Notes: generated by a model from the sequence alone, not told the origin. 64,000 nucleotides of DNA from JBCCSZ01 sp039821145 (GCA_039821145.1 JBCBOS010000013.1:175223-239222), one strand, 5' to 3'; shown: positions 9,601-18,690, counted from the stretch's first letter. Program-made: numbers and translations.

Positions 9601-10162
9601 TGACGTGTGGTTTTCCTTCACGGCCACGGCCAACACCCACAAAATCGACATCACCAATGCGACAGAAGACATGATCTACGTTATGTACAATGCTTGCGGA
9701 GGAAACCTCGTCTCTTGCAATGGCTGGAACGGAACGCAAACCCTGGAGGTCGTGGAAAATTTGTACATTGGACATACCTACTTGCTGCGAATCTACACCA
9801 GTCCTGCCAACGTCTACTCCGATTTTGACCTTTGCATTTCAACACCGTCTGCCAAGTCCTCTCTCCCCCTGATCCACACAGCTGGCTCCCACCTGGACCA
9901 TCCCGACCGACCAGAACCAACGATCCATCCCAATCCTGCCAGCAAGGAATTTTTCATCCAGTTCGGATGGTTGGAAGGGCCCGTCAGCGTACAAATTACA
10001 GATGTCAATGGAAGATTGGTCTTGTACTCGGAATATGCGGAGGCGCAGACTTCTGAGCAGATGACCGTCGATTTGTCGACATTTCACGAAGGTCTATACA
10101 TCATCAAGATCAAAGATGCACAGCGGTCGTACACCCGAAAGCTGCTGCACATAAAATCCTAG
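6659..10162 (+). CDS. Giant secreted beta-helix protein with three tandem repeats and T9SS sorting domain
   Basis: 1167 residues. A signal peptide (residues 1-23) ends at SFGQ. Residues 25-660 begin YYISPSTGSDTGNSGTTTQD, the usual opening of DUF1565/right-handed parallel beta-helix proteins, and continue with helix-like rungs (NNNF, NNIFY, NRLEEVDDDGLEIEG). Residues 677 to about 1063 are three tandem copies of a module starting at residues 677, 807 and 937. Each contains NDEC, SDDDVWFSF, CNGWNGTE and YSDFDLCI, with four cysteines. They resemble the bacterial pre-peptidase C-terminal beta-sandwich. The last 80 residues (IHPNPASKEFFIQF...GLYIIKIKDAQRSYTRKLL) are a T9SS sorting domain. It is expected on the cell surface. 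The beta-helix suggests binding or cleavage of polysaccharide, but I see no definite active site. Confidence 0.85.
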   Translation: MKNCIFLFPFLLLCMFLPQSSFGQTTYYISPSTGSDTGNSGTTTQDPFETIGHALGQLDPAVGGSIQLMPGDYYEQILINNFNKLTIEAEGSGDAIIHGSYKDLANDIDANGRTWTLVTTGSDPAIEDSYFNGNLIYKTDVALNTSPNVTNLSFDYKVDWLFRKKTSGEVEQLYGYRYLNAADAGFNGNGDLNQNPEDNGLFFSSRLAYNRNGVGYYIKPHPSDPNLLVLYIAVDPADDFINAGQSQEGLHYSKSGAIIRMGGCSDFELNGGPNKQIKIRYSGRYAIYASGTLANCRFENLDFEDVKNGIFLRASSQSGMVIKNNNFTHLVKKRFDVPYADVKRQIIESSAIVNASSNVANPNPDFSDCLIEGNTISGFFNGIISTFGFTTIANNRLEEVDDDGLEIEGLAEKVRCYGNFLKNVFRGISLVTVEKGPVYFHENVITTNRMVNTFANPNLESQNQAVSDLKPLKFTNSPTLVCANQENYLGTDNVCVSRNCHFYYNTFAMTGVAMTLNMTNQRWTNATESTFYNNIFYSSDGPCTFGAGDHCNGIILRSNLFFAELEQWPQWPSYPNVSTKFSYWGAFGINGTTLSAAETNRQNNLDCMNMPAVTPPDWINNQEQAIDFFNYPSANQREDLHLTSACLNWTLEPLPIDFPPLVNPLRTTPGALEQTCNDECQDAIAVIASSTSDCTNTYSFSTYGATRTLPPGCITDAQSDDDVWFSFVATAPEHIIDISNATEDMTYTVYNACGGRIVSCNGWNGTEMLPFVENLFVGHTYYLRIYTRPNNVYSDFDLCIKVPSVPNDECVDAIEVLASNTSSCAQTYSFSTRFATRTVPPSCVNAAQSDDDVWFSFVATAPEHTVEISNATEDMVYVLYNGCGGRIVSCDGWNGTETIDFVENLFVGHTYYLRIYTRPNNVYSDFDLCIKVPSAANDECVDAIDIATSTSSNCSQVHSYSTRFATRTLPPGCISGAQSDDDVWFSFTATANTHKIDITNATEDMIYVMYNACGGNLVSCNGWNGTQTLEVVENLYIGHTYLLRIYTSPANVYSDFDLCISTPSAKSSLPLIHTAGSHLDHPDRPEPTIHPNPASKEFFIQFGWLEGPVSVQITDVNGRLVLYSEYAEAQTSEQMTVDLSTFHEGLYIIKIKDAQRSYTRKLLHIKS
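8687..9850 (+). repeat. Three in-frame tandem repeats, period 390 bp
   Basis: The AAT codon opening each copy lies at 8687, 9077 and 9467, so the period is exactly 390 nt (130 codons). Copies 1 and 2 are nearly identical over long stretches at DNA level (for example around 8970-9070 against 9360-9460), which points to recent duplication. Copy 3 is more diverged. Confidence 0.9.
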
Positions 10163-10192
10163 AAAATCCGACAAGTTGATCCTACGGGATTG

Positions 10193-10236
10193 GGCCGAAA
10201 TGAGTCATGCAGCTGTTTGCATGGCTCATTTTGGCC
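10193..10236 (+). terminator. Long hairpin after the beta-helix gene
   Basis: A 19-bp stem (10193-10211 with 10218-10236), fully paired if two G-T pairs are allowed, surrounds a six-base loop GCTGTT. It starts about 30 bp past the stop. No T-run follows, so it may act as a stabilising or factor-assisted terminator. Confidence 0.6.
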
Positions 10237-10324
10237 AATCATAACCAAATGGGAATTGAATTGTTGAAGTCAGTGACACAGCGCAGTCAATCTGCCAATA
10301 CATTTGCAAATGCCAACAAACAAA

Positions 10325-10984
10325 ATGAAAAAACTCCTTTTACTCCTCGGCTTCCTCATGCCACTCAGTGCCTTTTCGCAGGACAGTGACCTGGGCAATT
10401 GGTTGATCTACATCGGAAGCAAAAAATTCAGTTCGAAATGGAACTGGCACCACGAGGTGCAATACAGAAATTACGATGCCATTGGCGACTTGGAACAGTT
10501 GCTTTTGAGAACAGGCATCGGCGTCAATCTGACCGAAAACAACAACAATCTGCTGATTGGCTACGGCTTCATTCACAGCCAAAACTATTTCGATGGCCTG
10601 GAAGACAAGATCGAGGTGGACGAACACCGGATTTTTCAACAGTTCGTCACCAAGCAATCCTTCGGCCGGGTGAAGGTGCAGCACCGCTACCGTTTTGAGC
10701 AACGCTGGATCGAGGACAAGCCCATGAAACTCCGCTTTCGCTACTTTTTGGCCATCAACGTGCCCATCAACAATGCAGACATGAGCCCCAAGACCTTTTA
10801 CGGCTCCCTATACAACGAAATTTTTGTCAATACCGAACAAGTACTTTACGACAGAAATCGACTGTATGTCGGCATTGGCTACAAACTCAATGGCAATGCG
10901 CGCTTCGAGATCGGCTACATGAACCAGTTTTTGAATCTCGTCAATCGAGATCAGATCAATTTGATCACCTTTCTCAACTTCTGA
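10325..10984 (+). CDS. DUF2490 outer-membrane beta-barrel protein
   Basis: 219 residues. The signal peptide is MKKLLLLLGFLMPLSAFSQ, cleaved after AFSQ. The mature part alternates hydrophobic and polar residues in strands with aromatic ends (WLIYIGSKKFSSKWNWHHEVQYRNYD, RVKVQHRYRFEQRWIED, RFEIGYMNQFLNLV), the pattern of the DUF2490 family of small predicted outer-membrane barrels in Bacteroidota. Function is unknown. The ATG at 10325 sits at the signal peptide; seven codons of open frame upstream lack coding character. It stands alone between two T9SS cargo genes. Confidence 0.8.
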   Translation: MKKLLLLLGFLMPLSAFSQDSDLGNWLIYIGSKKFSSKWNWHHEVQYRNYDAIGDLEQLLLRTGIGVNLTENNNNLLIGYGFIHSQNYFDGLEDKIEVDEHRIFQQFVTKQSFGRVKVQHRYRFEQRWIEDKPMKLRFRYFLAINVPINNADMSPKTFYGSLYNEIFVNTEQVLYDRNRLYVGIGYKLNGNARFEIGYMNQFLNLVNRDQINLITFLNF

Positions 10985-11389
10985 AGTCGCAATTTATCCT
11001 GGTGTGTGGTGGGTATATTTGGTACATTCTCGTAGCTTTGCCACGTAGCAGACAAAGACGATCTGCTGAATATTTCTGCCCGAGGAAAGGAAGACTTAAT
11101 TTGTGTGCGAATATGCAATTCGGTCGTTCTCTATCTTCTGAAGCGGAATGAGCAAAGTCATTGCTTCAATACCTAATCAGCCGCATTGGACGGATTTACT
11201 CAAAGACTATAGGACCATCACAAGACGCATCCAAGGCCCAAAGCTGTGGAAGCCAATCCGGTGTGTTGTGTGTACAAAAATCATTGATTGAATCAACTTT
11301 TGAAACCCCTTTAGCAGTTTGCAACCATCAGGAAACCAGCAAGTTGCTTATTCTAAACTGCTCACTTCTGATGTAAACCCATTCGACTT
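10985..11389. other. Intergenic before the kelch/FN3 gene
   Basis: 405 bp without a convincing gene. Two -7-like boxes occur early: TATATTTG at 11014-11021 and TAGCTTTG at 11033-11040. Either would give a leader of about 350 nt for the downstream gene. No stable hairpin or T-run was seen. Confidence 0.4.
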
Positions 11390-13591
11390 ATGAAGAAATT
11401 CAACAAACATCTGTTCTTCTCTCCCTTGAGCCTGAGCGTGCTTGCCATTCTCTTTGCATCCACGCTGTCGGCCCAAACCTGGGAGCGATTGTCAGATTCC
11501 CCCTTTTACAAACACCACTCCAACGGCTATGGCCACGAAGGGAAGGCGTACATCTTCGAAGGCATCCTCAACTCCAGAGATGTCTCCAACAGGTTGTGGG
11601 AATACACTCCCGAAACAGATACTTGGGTCCGCCTGCCCGATTTTCCTGGCCCAGCAAGAGCCATTGCCATCGGCGACGATTGGGAAGGAAAATACTACTA
11701 CGGTTTTGGAGATGGCGTCAATGGACGTCTCAACGACTTGTGGGTCTTCGATCCTGTTGATACCTCCTTCACCCAACTCCCTTCCTGCCCTTGTATTGGC
11801 AGAACCCACCCGTCTCTCATCGCCCACAACGACAAAGTCTACATGGGAGCTGGTTCGAGTTCCAATGGCGACTTGCGAGACTGGTGGATCTATGACATAA
11901 ATACCCAACAGTGGACACAAGGACCAAACATTCCCGGCACCAGAAGACACCACACCTTTCACTTTTCCTCTGGTGACGATGTCTACGTCGGTGGTGGACA
12001 CGTGTTCAACTGGCTCAAATATGACACCAACACAGGTGAGTGGTCCGAAATCGACAATACTCCCTTGGGGCGCGTAGCCGGAACGCAGCTCAATTACAAA
12101 GGCGATGGACTCATCGTAGCAGGTGATGATTACCTGCACGATCACGTGCCCAATTTCGAGACCTTCATGCGATACTCCACCCAAACCGATGAGTGGGAAT
12201 ACCTGCCGCCCCTGCCCAACGGCAGCCGATGGGCTCCGTCTTCCTTCATCATCGACGACCAACTGTACTTTTTCGGTGGCCTGTCGTCCAACATCAACAA
12301 TGATGTCAGCGTATGGAAATTCGACCTGAACTTCTTGTCCTGTCTGCCAGCCACAGACCTCAAGGCCCTCAACGTAGATTCTACCTCGGCCGATTTGTTT
12401 TGGATCACCAATGACAACGGTGTATCAGACACATTGAAGTGGCGCAAGGAAGGTGAAACCGTTTGGAACGTCGTTCCCGATGCGGAGGCCACCTATGTAT
12501 TGGACGGCTTGGAGGCTTGCCAGGAGTACGAGTTTCAAATCACCAGCAGTTGTGACTCGCTGAACTCCATATCCTCTACCATTCAATTCCGGACCTTGGG
12601 CTGCTGTTCCAATCCAGCACTGGCACTGGGCAGCGTGACAAATAGCAGGGCAACTGTTTCCTGGATGGGGACTGAATTTGCTACCAATTACACAGTCCGC
12701 TGGAGAGAGTTGGGCCAGTCTTCTTGGTCAGAGCGTTCGACGCGGGCCAATTCGTACCGCATCAACAATCTCGATGGTTGTACAGAATACGAGTGTCAAA
12801 TCAGAACCAATTGCAGCAATGAAGACAGTAACTTTGGGGAGAGCCTCGTCTTTTGGACCAAGGACTGTGGTGTCTGTATGGACGAAGAATACTGCCAAGT
12901 ATCTCAAAACCTATCGGGCCAAGCGGCATTCATCAACAAGATAGAGATCAATGGCTTTGTCAATAGCACGGGCAGCGATGGAGGCTACGGCAATTTCGTA
13001 CTTCCCGAACCCGAAGAGATCAACATCGGTGAGTCCTTTACCTTGGTGGTAGAACCAGGTTTCCAATCTGACAAAATCTCCTCTGACCTCAAGGTCTGGG
13101 TTGACTTGAACTTGGATGGCGAGTTTACCGAAGACGAAATACTCGTAGAAGAAGCGCAAGTGGATGCAAGCTGGACGGGCGAAGTAGAGATTCCCAACAC
13201 CGCCAGTGCCGGTCTGTCACGCATTCGGATCGTCTATGCCAGCGGTGCTTCTGTCACGGCTTGTCAAGATGCCAACAACCAGCCGATCGGAGAAGCAGAA
13301 GATTACTGCATCAGATTGGGAGCGACGACCAATACAACACAACCAGAAGTGGCTGTTTCCCTATTTGCCTCTCCAAATCCATTTGCCAATGTCGTGCAAG
13401 TGAACGCAACGGGGGCTGTTCTTGGAACCTTCTCGGCCCAGATTGTCAACCTGACAGGTGCTGTGGTCTGGCAAGATCAAAACTATGAGTTGGGACAAGG
13501 CATTGATTTGTCCAGCTTGGCAACTGGTGTGTACTTTTTGAGACTGGAAAACGATTCCATCTTACAGACCATCAAACTGACCAAACAGTAA
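11390..13591 (+). CDS. Secreted kelch/fibronectin III/GEVED protein with T9SS sorting domain
   Basis: 733 residues. A signal peptide covers about residues 1-29 (ending LSAQ). Residues 30-320 are kelch repeats: repeated GG/GAG turns followed by W and the pattern DLWVFDPVDTSFTQLP, DWWIYDINTQQWTQGP, DVSVWKFDLN. Two fibronectin type III modules follow (about 325-405 and 410-495; LKALNVDSTSADLFW, YTVRWRELGQSSWSER). A cysteine-containing GEVED domain (about 500-650) ends IGEAEDYCIRL. The C-terminal 75 residues (FASPNPFANVVQVNATG...LATGVYFLRLENDSILQTIKL) form a T9SS sorting domain. It is likely a surface or secreted adhesion/binding protein; no enzyme motif was found. Confidence 0.88.
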   Translation: MKKFNKHLFFSPLSLSVLAILFASTLSAQTWERLSDSPFYKHHSNGYGHEGKAYIFEGILNSRDVSNRLWEYTPETDTWVRLPDFPGPARAIAIGDDWEGKYYYGFGDGVNGRLNDLWVFDPVDTSFTQLPSCPCIGRTHPSLIAHNDKVYMGAGSSSNGDLRDWWIYDINTQQWTQGPNIPGTRRHHTFHFSSGDDVYVGGGHVFNWLKYDTNTGEWSEIDNTPLGRVAGTQLNYKGDGLIVAGDDYLHDHVPNFETFMRYSTQTDEWEYLPPLPNGSRWAPSSFIIDDQLYFFGGLSSNINNDVSVWKFDLNFLSCLPATDLKALNVDSTSADLFWITNDNGVSDTLKWRKEGETVWNVVPDAEATYVLDGLEACQEYEFQITSSCDSLNSISSTIQFRTLGCCSNPALALGSVTNSRATVSWMGTEFATNYTVRWRELGQSSWSERSTRANSYRINNLDGCTEYECQIRTNCSNEDSNFGESLVFWTKDCGVCMDEEYCQVSQNLSGQAAFINKIEINGFVNSTGSDGGYGNFVLPEPEEINIGESFTLVVEPGFQSDKISSDLKVWVDLNLDGEFTEDEILVEEAQVDASWTGEVEIPNTASAGLSRIRIVYASGASVTACQDANNQPIGEAEDYCIRLGATTNTTQPEVAVSLFASPNPFANVVQVNATGAVLGTFSAQIVNLTGAVVWQDQNYELGQGIDLSSLATGVYFLRLENDSILQTIKLTKQ

Positions 13592-13616
13592 CATAAAACA
13601 GACTGACAGGTAAATC

Positions 13617-13690
13617 CTTGCCCTGTAGGAGAGCTGATTTGACACATTCATCAAGAAAGTCAAAAGCTCCTGCAGGGCAAGTTTCTTTTT
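13617..13690. terminator. Bidirectional hairpin between convergent genes
   Basis: CTTGCCCTGTAGGAG (from 13617) pairs with CTCCTGCAGGGCAAG (to 13681), and GACTT-type inner bases GAC/GTC extend the stem around a loop of about 16 nt. Pyrimidine-rich TTTCTTTTTCCCCC follows on the plus strand. It separates the kelch gene from smc. Confidence 0.75.
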
Positions 13691-13699
13691 CCCCCTTCC

Positions 13700-16600
13700 C
13701 TATCCTACTGCCTCTAGTGTAGAGACGTGATCCAATTCGCGGAAGTCGACGGCGTTGACTTGAGAGATGCCCATCTCCTGCATGAACACTCCATAAATGA
13801 TGTCCACTGCCACCATGGTCGCCTTGTTGTGGGTGACGATGATGAACTGCGAATCCTTGGAGAATTTGCGGATGATGCGGTTGAACTTCTCGATGTTGGC
13901 ATCATCTAGTGGGGCATCTACCTCGTCGAAGATGCAGAAAGGGGCTGGCTTGAGCAGGTAGAGAGAAAAGAGCAGTGCCGTTGCGGTGAGTGTCTTTTCG
14001 CCACCAGACAGTTGGCTGATGGTCAGTGGGCGCTTGCCCTTGGGCTTGGCGATGATCTCGATGGATGAGTTGAGTGGGTCGTCTGGTTGGAGCAACTTGA
14101 GGTCGCAGGTATCGTCTTCGGAAAAGAGACTGCGGAATACATCGACAAAGTACTCTCTGACTTTGGTGAATGCATCCATGAAGTGCGTAGTCGCTGTGTT
14201 TTCGATTTCTTTGATGGTATCGAGCAGGGATTTTTTGGCCTCTACGATGTCATCCCGCTGGGTGGCAATGCTGTCGTATCGCTCCTTCATTTCGTCGTAG
14301 GCTTCGATGGCCATGGGGTTGATTTCCCCGTAGTTGCTCAGGCGATGCTTGAGGCGGTCGACCTTGGGCTGCACCTGTTCGACAACGATCTTGGGATTGG
14401 GCTCTTTGTTGAGCACTTCCTCCATGCTGACGTTGAACTCGATTTTGAGGCGCTCGCCAATGGAAGTAAATTCCAGTTTGAGGCCATTGAACCCATCCTT
14501 CAATTCACCGATCAACATCTGTGTTTCCTGGCGTTTGCGGTTGGTGATGCGCAGTTGCTCATCGATTTCATTGATGCCACCACGGGCTTTGAAGTAGCTT
14601 TGCTCGGCTTCGGTCAGGGAGCTTTCCCGAACGGTTTTCAGATCGTAATTTTCCAACAAGGCCTTTTCCAACTGCTGGACTTCCTGGTGGATGCCCTCCA
14701 ATTCTACCTCTCCTTGCCCGATGGTCTTCTGGTTGTTGGACAGGCTGTACTGTGTCTCCTGTTGTTGCTTTTCGCGGAAACTCAGCTCCTGTTGCAAGGC
14801 AGTGACCTTATTTTGTTGGCGGATGAATTCGATGTTTTGGTTGTTGTAGGTCGCCGAGGCCATGCTCAGTTGTTCGGCGATCTTGCGGTAGGAATCATCC
14901 ATGTCGGTGATCTGCGACTTGGCTTGTTCCAGGACCTGATTGCGCTCCGTCAATTTGCCGTTGATCTGCTCATTGGATTGGGTCAAGGCCTTGATGAGTT
15001 CCTTCGACTTTTCGTTCTTTTCGTTGGCATCCCGCAGGAAGTTTTCGAAGTTTTCCAACCTGGTGAGCAAAGACACCTTTTGCTGAGCAATCTGATTGAG
15101 TGCCTCCCGCTCTTTGGAGATGGCTGCACTTTGGATGCCTGCCTTGAGCTTGTCCAATTTGGTGCGCAAGGTGTAAAAACCACTCGATAATTTGGTCTCC
15201 TCCTTTTCGAGCTTTTTGATGGCTTGTTCGAGAACTTCGAGGTTTTTCTTCCGCCCGATTTTCTTTCCCTCAAACAATCCAACAGATCCTCCGGATATGC
15301 TGTACTGGCGCTGGATGAAGCGACCACTCTTGGAGAGCAGCACTACATTTTTGTCTTTCAGATCGGCAGAAGGTTCCTCGCTGTCAGTAACCAGTACATT
15401 TTCGAGCAGGTGTCGGAACAACTTTCGATACGGCTCGTCCACTTGGATCATGTCGAAGGCTTCTTGGGCATTCGGAAAGAGGGCGATGGGAGGTTCGTAG
15501 TCGGCGATGGATTCCAGGACAAAGAAATTGGCCTTTCCCTTCTGGGATTTGCCCAGCAGTTGAATGGCTTCGTATGCCTGTTTCATGTCCTTGACCACAT
15601 AGTAATTGAGGTAAGGATTGAGGTAATTTTCAATGGCGACCCGGTAGTCTTTCTGAACGTAGATGAGGTCGGACAAAAGGGGCATTTCCTCGGCCCATTT
15701 TTTTTGCTTGCTCAAAAACTTGATCGACTCGGGAAACCCTTCCAGATTGTCGACCATGCTCTTGGTGAGCTTGAACTCATTGCGCTTGGCATCGAGTTGG
15801 CGATTGACATCTGCTATTTTTTTGCGAGAATCTTCGATGAAGCCTTCTGTCTCCACAATGTCTGCCTGGCGGCGGGCCTCCGCTTCTTCCAGGGCTTTCA
15901 GCTCAGTGGCCCTGTTTTTCTGGCGCACTTCCAAGTCCTTGAGCTGCTCTTCGATCTGCTTGATCTCATTCTGTCTGTCTTCAATGCCCTTGGCGCTGGC
16001 CTCGATGTCCCTCGACAAGTTGTCGATCTGGTTGGTATTGATGGCCTTTTGCTTTTCCAGTTCAAATACCTCCCGTTCGAGGGTTTGTTGGTTTTGGATG
16101 AAGACTTCGAGTTCGGATTTGATGCTTCCGTGGCTTTCTCTGATCCGGTCCAGTTCATCCTTGGCGCTGTCGAGTTTTTCTTCCAACTCTCCTTCCAGGT
16201 ATTTCTCCTCGTTGAGTCGACTGCGGTAAGAATCAATGGCTTCGGTCAGTTGCTCCGACTTTGCCTTGGCAGTTCGGATTTGCTCGGCCAGTTTGACCTG
16301 GTTTTGTTGGATGAAGTTCATCTTTTGGGTCAAGATGTTCTTCTCGTTTTCCTGGGTCCGAATTTGTCCGACCAGGGTGTTGAGATCGCGTTGGCGTTCG
16401 GAAAGCAGGCGTTCTTTGTCGACGTTGGATTTTTTCTCATTCTCCAAGTCCGCCTCCATTTTGTGAGAGTCGATTTCCAGTTGGCGAAAGCGGTCTTCCT
16501 CTTCATTGAGGCGTTTTTCGAAATGCTTGTAGCGATCTTTGTAGCTGTCCAGTTGAATGACGGCCAGCTCGATGCTCAATTCTTTGTACTGTTCTTTGAG

Positions 16601-17251
16601 CTCGTAGTATCGCTTGGTGCGCTTTGCCTGCTTTTCGAGTTGCTTGAGTTGGTTTTCGATCTCGAATAATAAGTCTTCAATGCGGTCGAGATCGTCGGAC
16701 GTATTTTTGAGTTTGTTGAGGGTTTCTCGTTTTCGTTTTTTGTATTTGGAAATGCCCGCAGCCTGTTCGAACATCCGACGTCGGGAGTTGTCCTTGTCGT
16801 TGAGCAAGTCGTCCACCATTCCCAAAGCGATGATGGCGTAGGAATTGGAGCCGATGCCCGTATCCAAGAAGAGAGAGGTGATGTCTTTGAGGCGGCAGGT
16901 GACACCATTGAGGCGGTATTCACTTTCCCCGGTGCGGTAGAGCAATCGGGTGATCTTGACGGTTTGGTATTCCGTCGGTAGGAGATTTTTGGTATTTTCA
17001 AAAGTGAGGGACACTTGGGCGATGCCAGCTTGTTTGCGCTTTTTGGTTCCGTTGAAAATGACGTTGGACATCTTTTCCAGGCGCAATTCCCGACTTTTTT
17101 GCTCCCCAAGAACCCATCGGATGGCATCCACGATGTTGGACTTGCCCGATCCATTGGGCCCAACAATGCCAATGACATCCTCATTGAAGTTGATGACGGT
17201 ATCGTTGGCAAAGCTCTTAAAACCTTTTATCTCTAGTGTTTTTAACCGCAT
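13700..17251 (-). CDS. smc: Chromosome segregation protein SMC
   Basis: 1183 residues, the normal length of bacterial SMC. It is an ATPase that dimerises through its hinge and compacts and separates chromosomes with ScpA/ScpB. The N-terminal head has the Walker A motif GPNGSGKSN at residues 31-39. Long heptad coiled coils run to about residue 510, the hinge spans roughly 515-665 (LSDLIYVQKDYRVAIENYL, with glycine-rich joints), and the returning coil leads to the C-terminal head with signature LSGGEKTLTATALLFSLY and Walker B FCIFDEVDAPLDD. The ATG at 17251 gives the usual MRLKTLEIKGFKSF start; an ATG three codons earlier is possible. It follows the TraB-family gene by 95 bp on the same strand. 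scpA and scpB are not in the window. Confidence 0.96.
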   Translation of the reverse strand: MRLKTLEIKGFKSFANDTVINFNEDVIGIVGPNGSGKSNIVDAIRWVLGEQKSRELRLEKMSNVIFNGTKKRKQAGIAQVSLTFENTKNLLPTEYQTVKITRLLYRTGESEYRLNGVTCRLKDITSLFLDTGIGSNSYAIIALGMVDDLLNDKDNSRRRMFEQAAGISKYKKRKRETLNKLKNTSDDLDRIEDLLFEIENQLKQLEKQAKRTKRYYELKEQYKELSIELAVIQLDSYKDRYKHFEKRLNEEEDRFRQLEIDSHKMEADLENEKKSNVDKERLLSERQRDLNTLVGQIRTQENEKNILTQKMNFIQQNQVKLAEQIRTAKAKSEQLTEAIDSYRSRLNEEKYLEGELEEKLDSAKDELDRIRESHGSIKSELEVFIQNQQTLEREVFELEKQKAINTNQIDNLSRDIEASAKGIEDRQNEIKQIEEQLKDLEVRQKNRATELKALEEAEARRQADIVETEGFIEDSRKKIADVNRQLDAKRNEFKLTKSMVDNLEGFPESIKFLSKQKKWAEEMPLLSDLIYVQKDYRVAIENYLNPYLNYYVVKDMKQAYEAIQLLGKSQKGKANFFVLESIADYEPPIALFPNAQEAFDMIQVDEPYRKLFRHLLENVLVTDSEEPSADLKDKNVVLLSKSGRFIQRQYSISGGSVGLFEGKKIGRKKNLEVLEQAIKKLEKEETKLSSGFYTLRTKLDKLKAGIQSAAISKEREALNQIAQQKVSLLTRLENFENFLRDANEKNEKSKELIKALTQSNEQINGKLTERNQVLEQAKSQITDMDDSYRKIAEQLSMASATYNNQNIEFIRQQNKVTALQQELSFREKQQQETQYSLSNNQKTIGQGEVELEGIHQEVQQLEKALLENYDLKTVRESSLTEAEQSYFKARGGINEIDEQLRITNRKRQETQMLIGELKDGFNGLKLEFTSIGERLKIEFNVSMEEVLNKEPNPKIVVEQVQPKVDRLKHRLSNYGEINPMAIEAYDEMKERYDSIATQRDDIVEAKKSLLDTIKEIENTATTHFMDAFTKVREYFVDVFRSLFSEDDTCDLKLLQPDDPLNSSIEIIAKPKGKRPLTISQLSGGEKTLTATALLFSLYLLKPAPFCIFDEVDAPLDDANIEKFNRIIRKFSKDSQFIIVTHNKATMVAVDIIYGVFMQEMGISQVNAVDFRELDHVSTLEAVG

Positions 17252-17346
17252 AGCACGCAAAATTACGGAAAAAGGCCTAGGATTGGATGGCAGATTTGGG
17301 ATTTTTATCCACAGGATGGCAGATCAGGGCCAAGGGCGAGCCATTT

Positions 17347-18165
17347 TCAGTTGTCGGCCGGGGAGAGCGGGATGGGGCGAAGGCAGGCACCTCTTTGTTT
17401 GAGCAGGCTGAGCACCCCTTTTTTGCCAGCCAGGTGCCCTGCACCGATGGCCACGCAAATGGATTGCTCCCCTGCCAGCAAGGCGATGCGCTCAGCCATG
17501 CGTTCATTGCGATCATAGAGCATCAAACGCCGCATGCCTTTGAGGCTTTTGCGGGCCGACTTGTGGAGCTTCTGGATGTTTCCCTCGGCATAAAGATCTG
17601 TCATGCGCAAGATCTGGTGGCGAAATCGCTTGAAGTTTTTCGCAGCAGACACCAAAGACTTGAGTTGGTCTTCGATGGAAATCTGCTGAAGAATTTGCAT
17701 TTGTTCTTCGAAGGACTCGATGCCCAGGGTCAGTTTTTCCAATTGACTGGCATACTGCCACAATTGGTGATCTAATACGATGGCTTTGTCGCTGGACAGG
17801 ATGCTTTCGGTCAGCAGATTGGTGATGAGAATGGGCTGGCTGTGATTGAAAAAGGCCAGGTCGATTCCCGTGCTTTTCTTGAAAATCTTCCGAAGCTTTT
17901 TGTAGTGTTTGGGACGAAGCAGAGACTGCAGGCTCATGCCCGCAGGCAGGTCCATCATATTGGCTGTGGCACCCGCATCTGCTTCGCGCAGGTCGAATTC
18001 CAGGGCGAATGCATCACACTGGCGGATGCATTCGTATACCTGTTGTTGGTATCGGAAGGCTCGCTGGTCTTTGACATGCATGGTTCCGAAAAGAAAGGAG
18101 GGCTGCTCCATTTCGGGCATTCGAAACTGCCACAGCAAGCTCTTTTTGTGCTTGGAAGAACTCAA
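17347..18165 (-). CDS. TraB/GumN (TIKI-like) family protein
   Basis: 272 residues. The family signatures are two short motifs: FLFGTMHVKD near the N-terminus and AIGAGHLAGKKGVLSLL near the C-terminus, both with a histidine after glycine. Between them are the conserved DAFALEFDL acidic strand and a helical middle. Related TIKI proteins are metalloproteases with a GX2H pair; whether bacterial members cleave peptides is not settled. No signal peptide is visible, so it is probably cytoplasmic. The start is TTG at 18165: an in-frame stop lies two codons upstream, and the conserved LLWQF segment precedes the first internal ATG (18120), so the ATG would remove conserved sequence. Confidence 0.8.
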   Translation of the reverse strand: MSSSKHKKSLLWQFRMPEMEQPSFLFGTMHVKDQRAFRYQQQVYECIRQCDAFALEFDLREADAGATANMMDLPAGMSLQSLLRPKHYKKLRKIFKKSTGIDLAFFNHSQPILITNLLTESILSSDKAIVLDHQLWQYASQLEKLTLGIESFEEQMQILQQISIEDQLKSLVSAAKNFKRFRHQILRMTDLYAEGNIQKLHKSARKSLKGMRRLMLYDRNERMAERIALLAGEQSICVAIGAGHLAGKKGVLSLLKQRGACLRPIPLSPADN

Positions 18166-18216
18166 GGCTTACGATTGGATGAAATCAGCTAGATGAATGA
18201 CAGAATTGCCGCTGGA

Positions 18217-18690
18217 CTACTCGTAGGTGTAGGGCAACAACTTGGAATCTTTGACAGTGGAGAGGGTCATCAAAGTTTTCAGGCGCTCAATTTCTTCAAT
18301 TTGGGACAAGGTCTTGAAAAGCAGTTGCTCGTAAGTGGGGATGTCCGCACAGATGATTTTGATGAGCAGATCGGCTTCTCCTGTGATGATGTAGCACTCT
18401 GTGATTTCTTCGATTTCCTGTATTTTGCTGAGAAAGTTGTTGAGGGCATTTTCCTTTTGCCATGCCAGTGATACCAGGACGAACGTCTTGACGCTCAAGC
18501 CGATGGAAGTTGGGTTTACTTGGGCATGGTAGCTTTCGATCACATCTGTATTCTCCAACTTTTTGACCCTTTCCAATGTCGGTGCCGGAGACAGGCCGAT
18601 TTTCTTCGAAAGGTCTAGGTTGGTTATTTTGCTGTTCTCCTGTAGTATCTTCAGAATCTTCAGGTCAATCTTATCCAATTTTTCAGGCAT
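18217..18690 (-). CDS. Lrp/AsnC family transcriptional regulator
   Basis: 157 residues, standard Lrp size. The N-terminal winged helix-turn-helix is clear (LDKIDLKILKILQENSKITN, then LSKKIGLSPAPTLERVKKLE). It is followed by the RAM effector-binding domain (ALNNFLSKIQEIEEITECYIITGEADLLIKI). Such proteins sense amino acids and control their metabolism. It lies downstream of glutamate dehydrogenase on the same strand, separated by 230 bp with a hairpin, so gdhA is a plausible but unproven target. It is 51 bp upstream of the TraB-family gene. Confidence 0.93.
   Translation of the reverse strand: MPEKLDKIDLKILKILQENSKITNLDLSKKIGLSPAPTLERVKKLENTDVIESYHAQVNPTSIGLSVKTFVLVSLAWQKENALNNFLSKIQEIEEITECYIITGEADLLIKIICADIPTYEQLLFKTLSQIEEIERLKTLMTLSTVKDSKLLPYTYE

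Noticed and set aside
14087..16669. Long plus-strand frames over smc
   Set aside because: These are antisense shadows of the coiled-coil codons of smc and show biased, low-complexity translation (Leu/Phe/Asp-rich).
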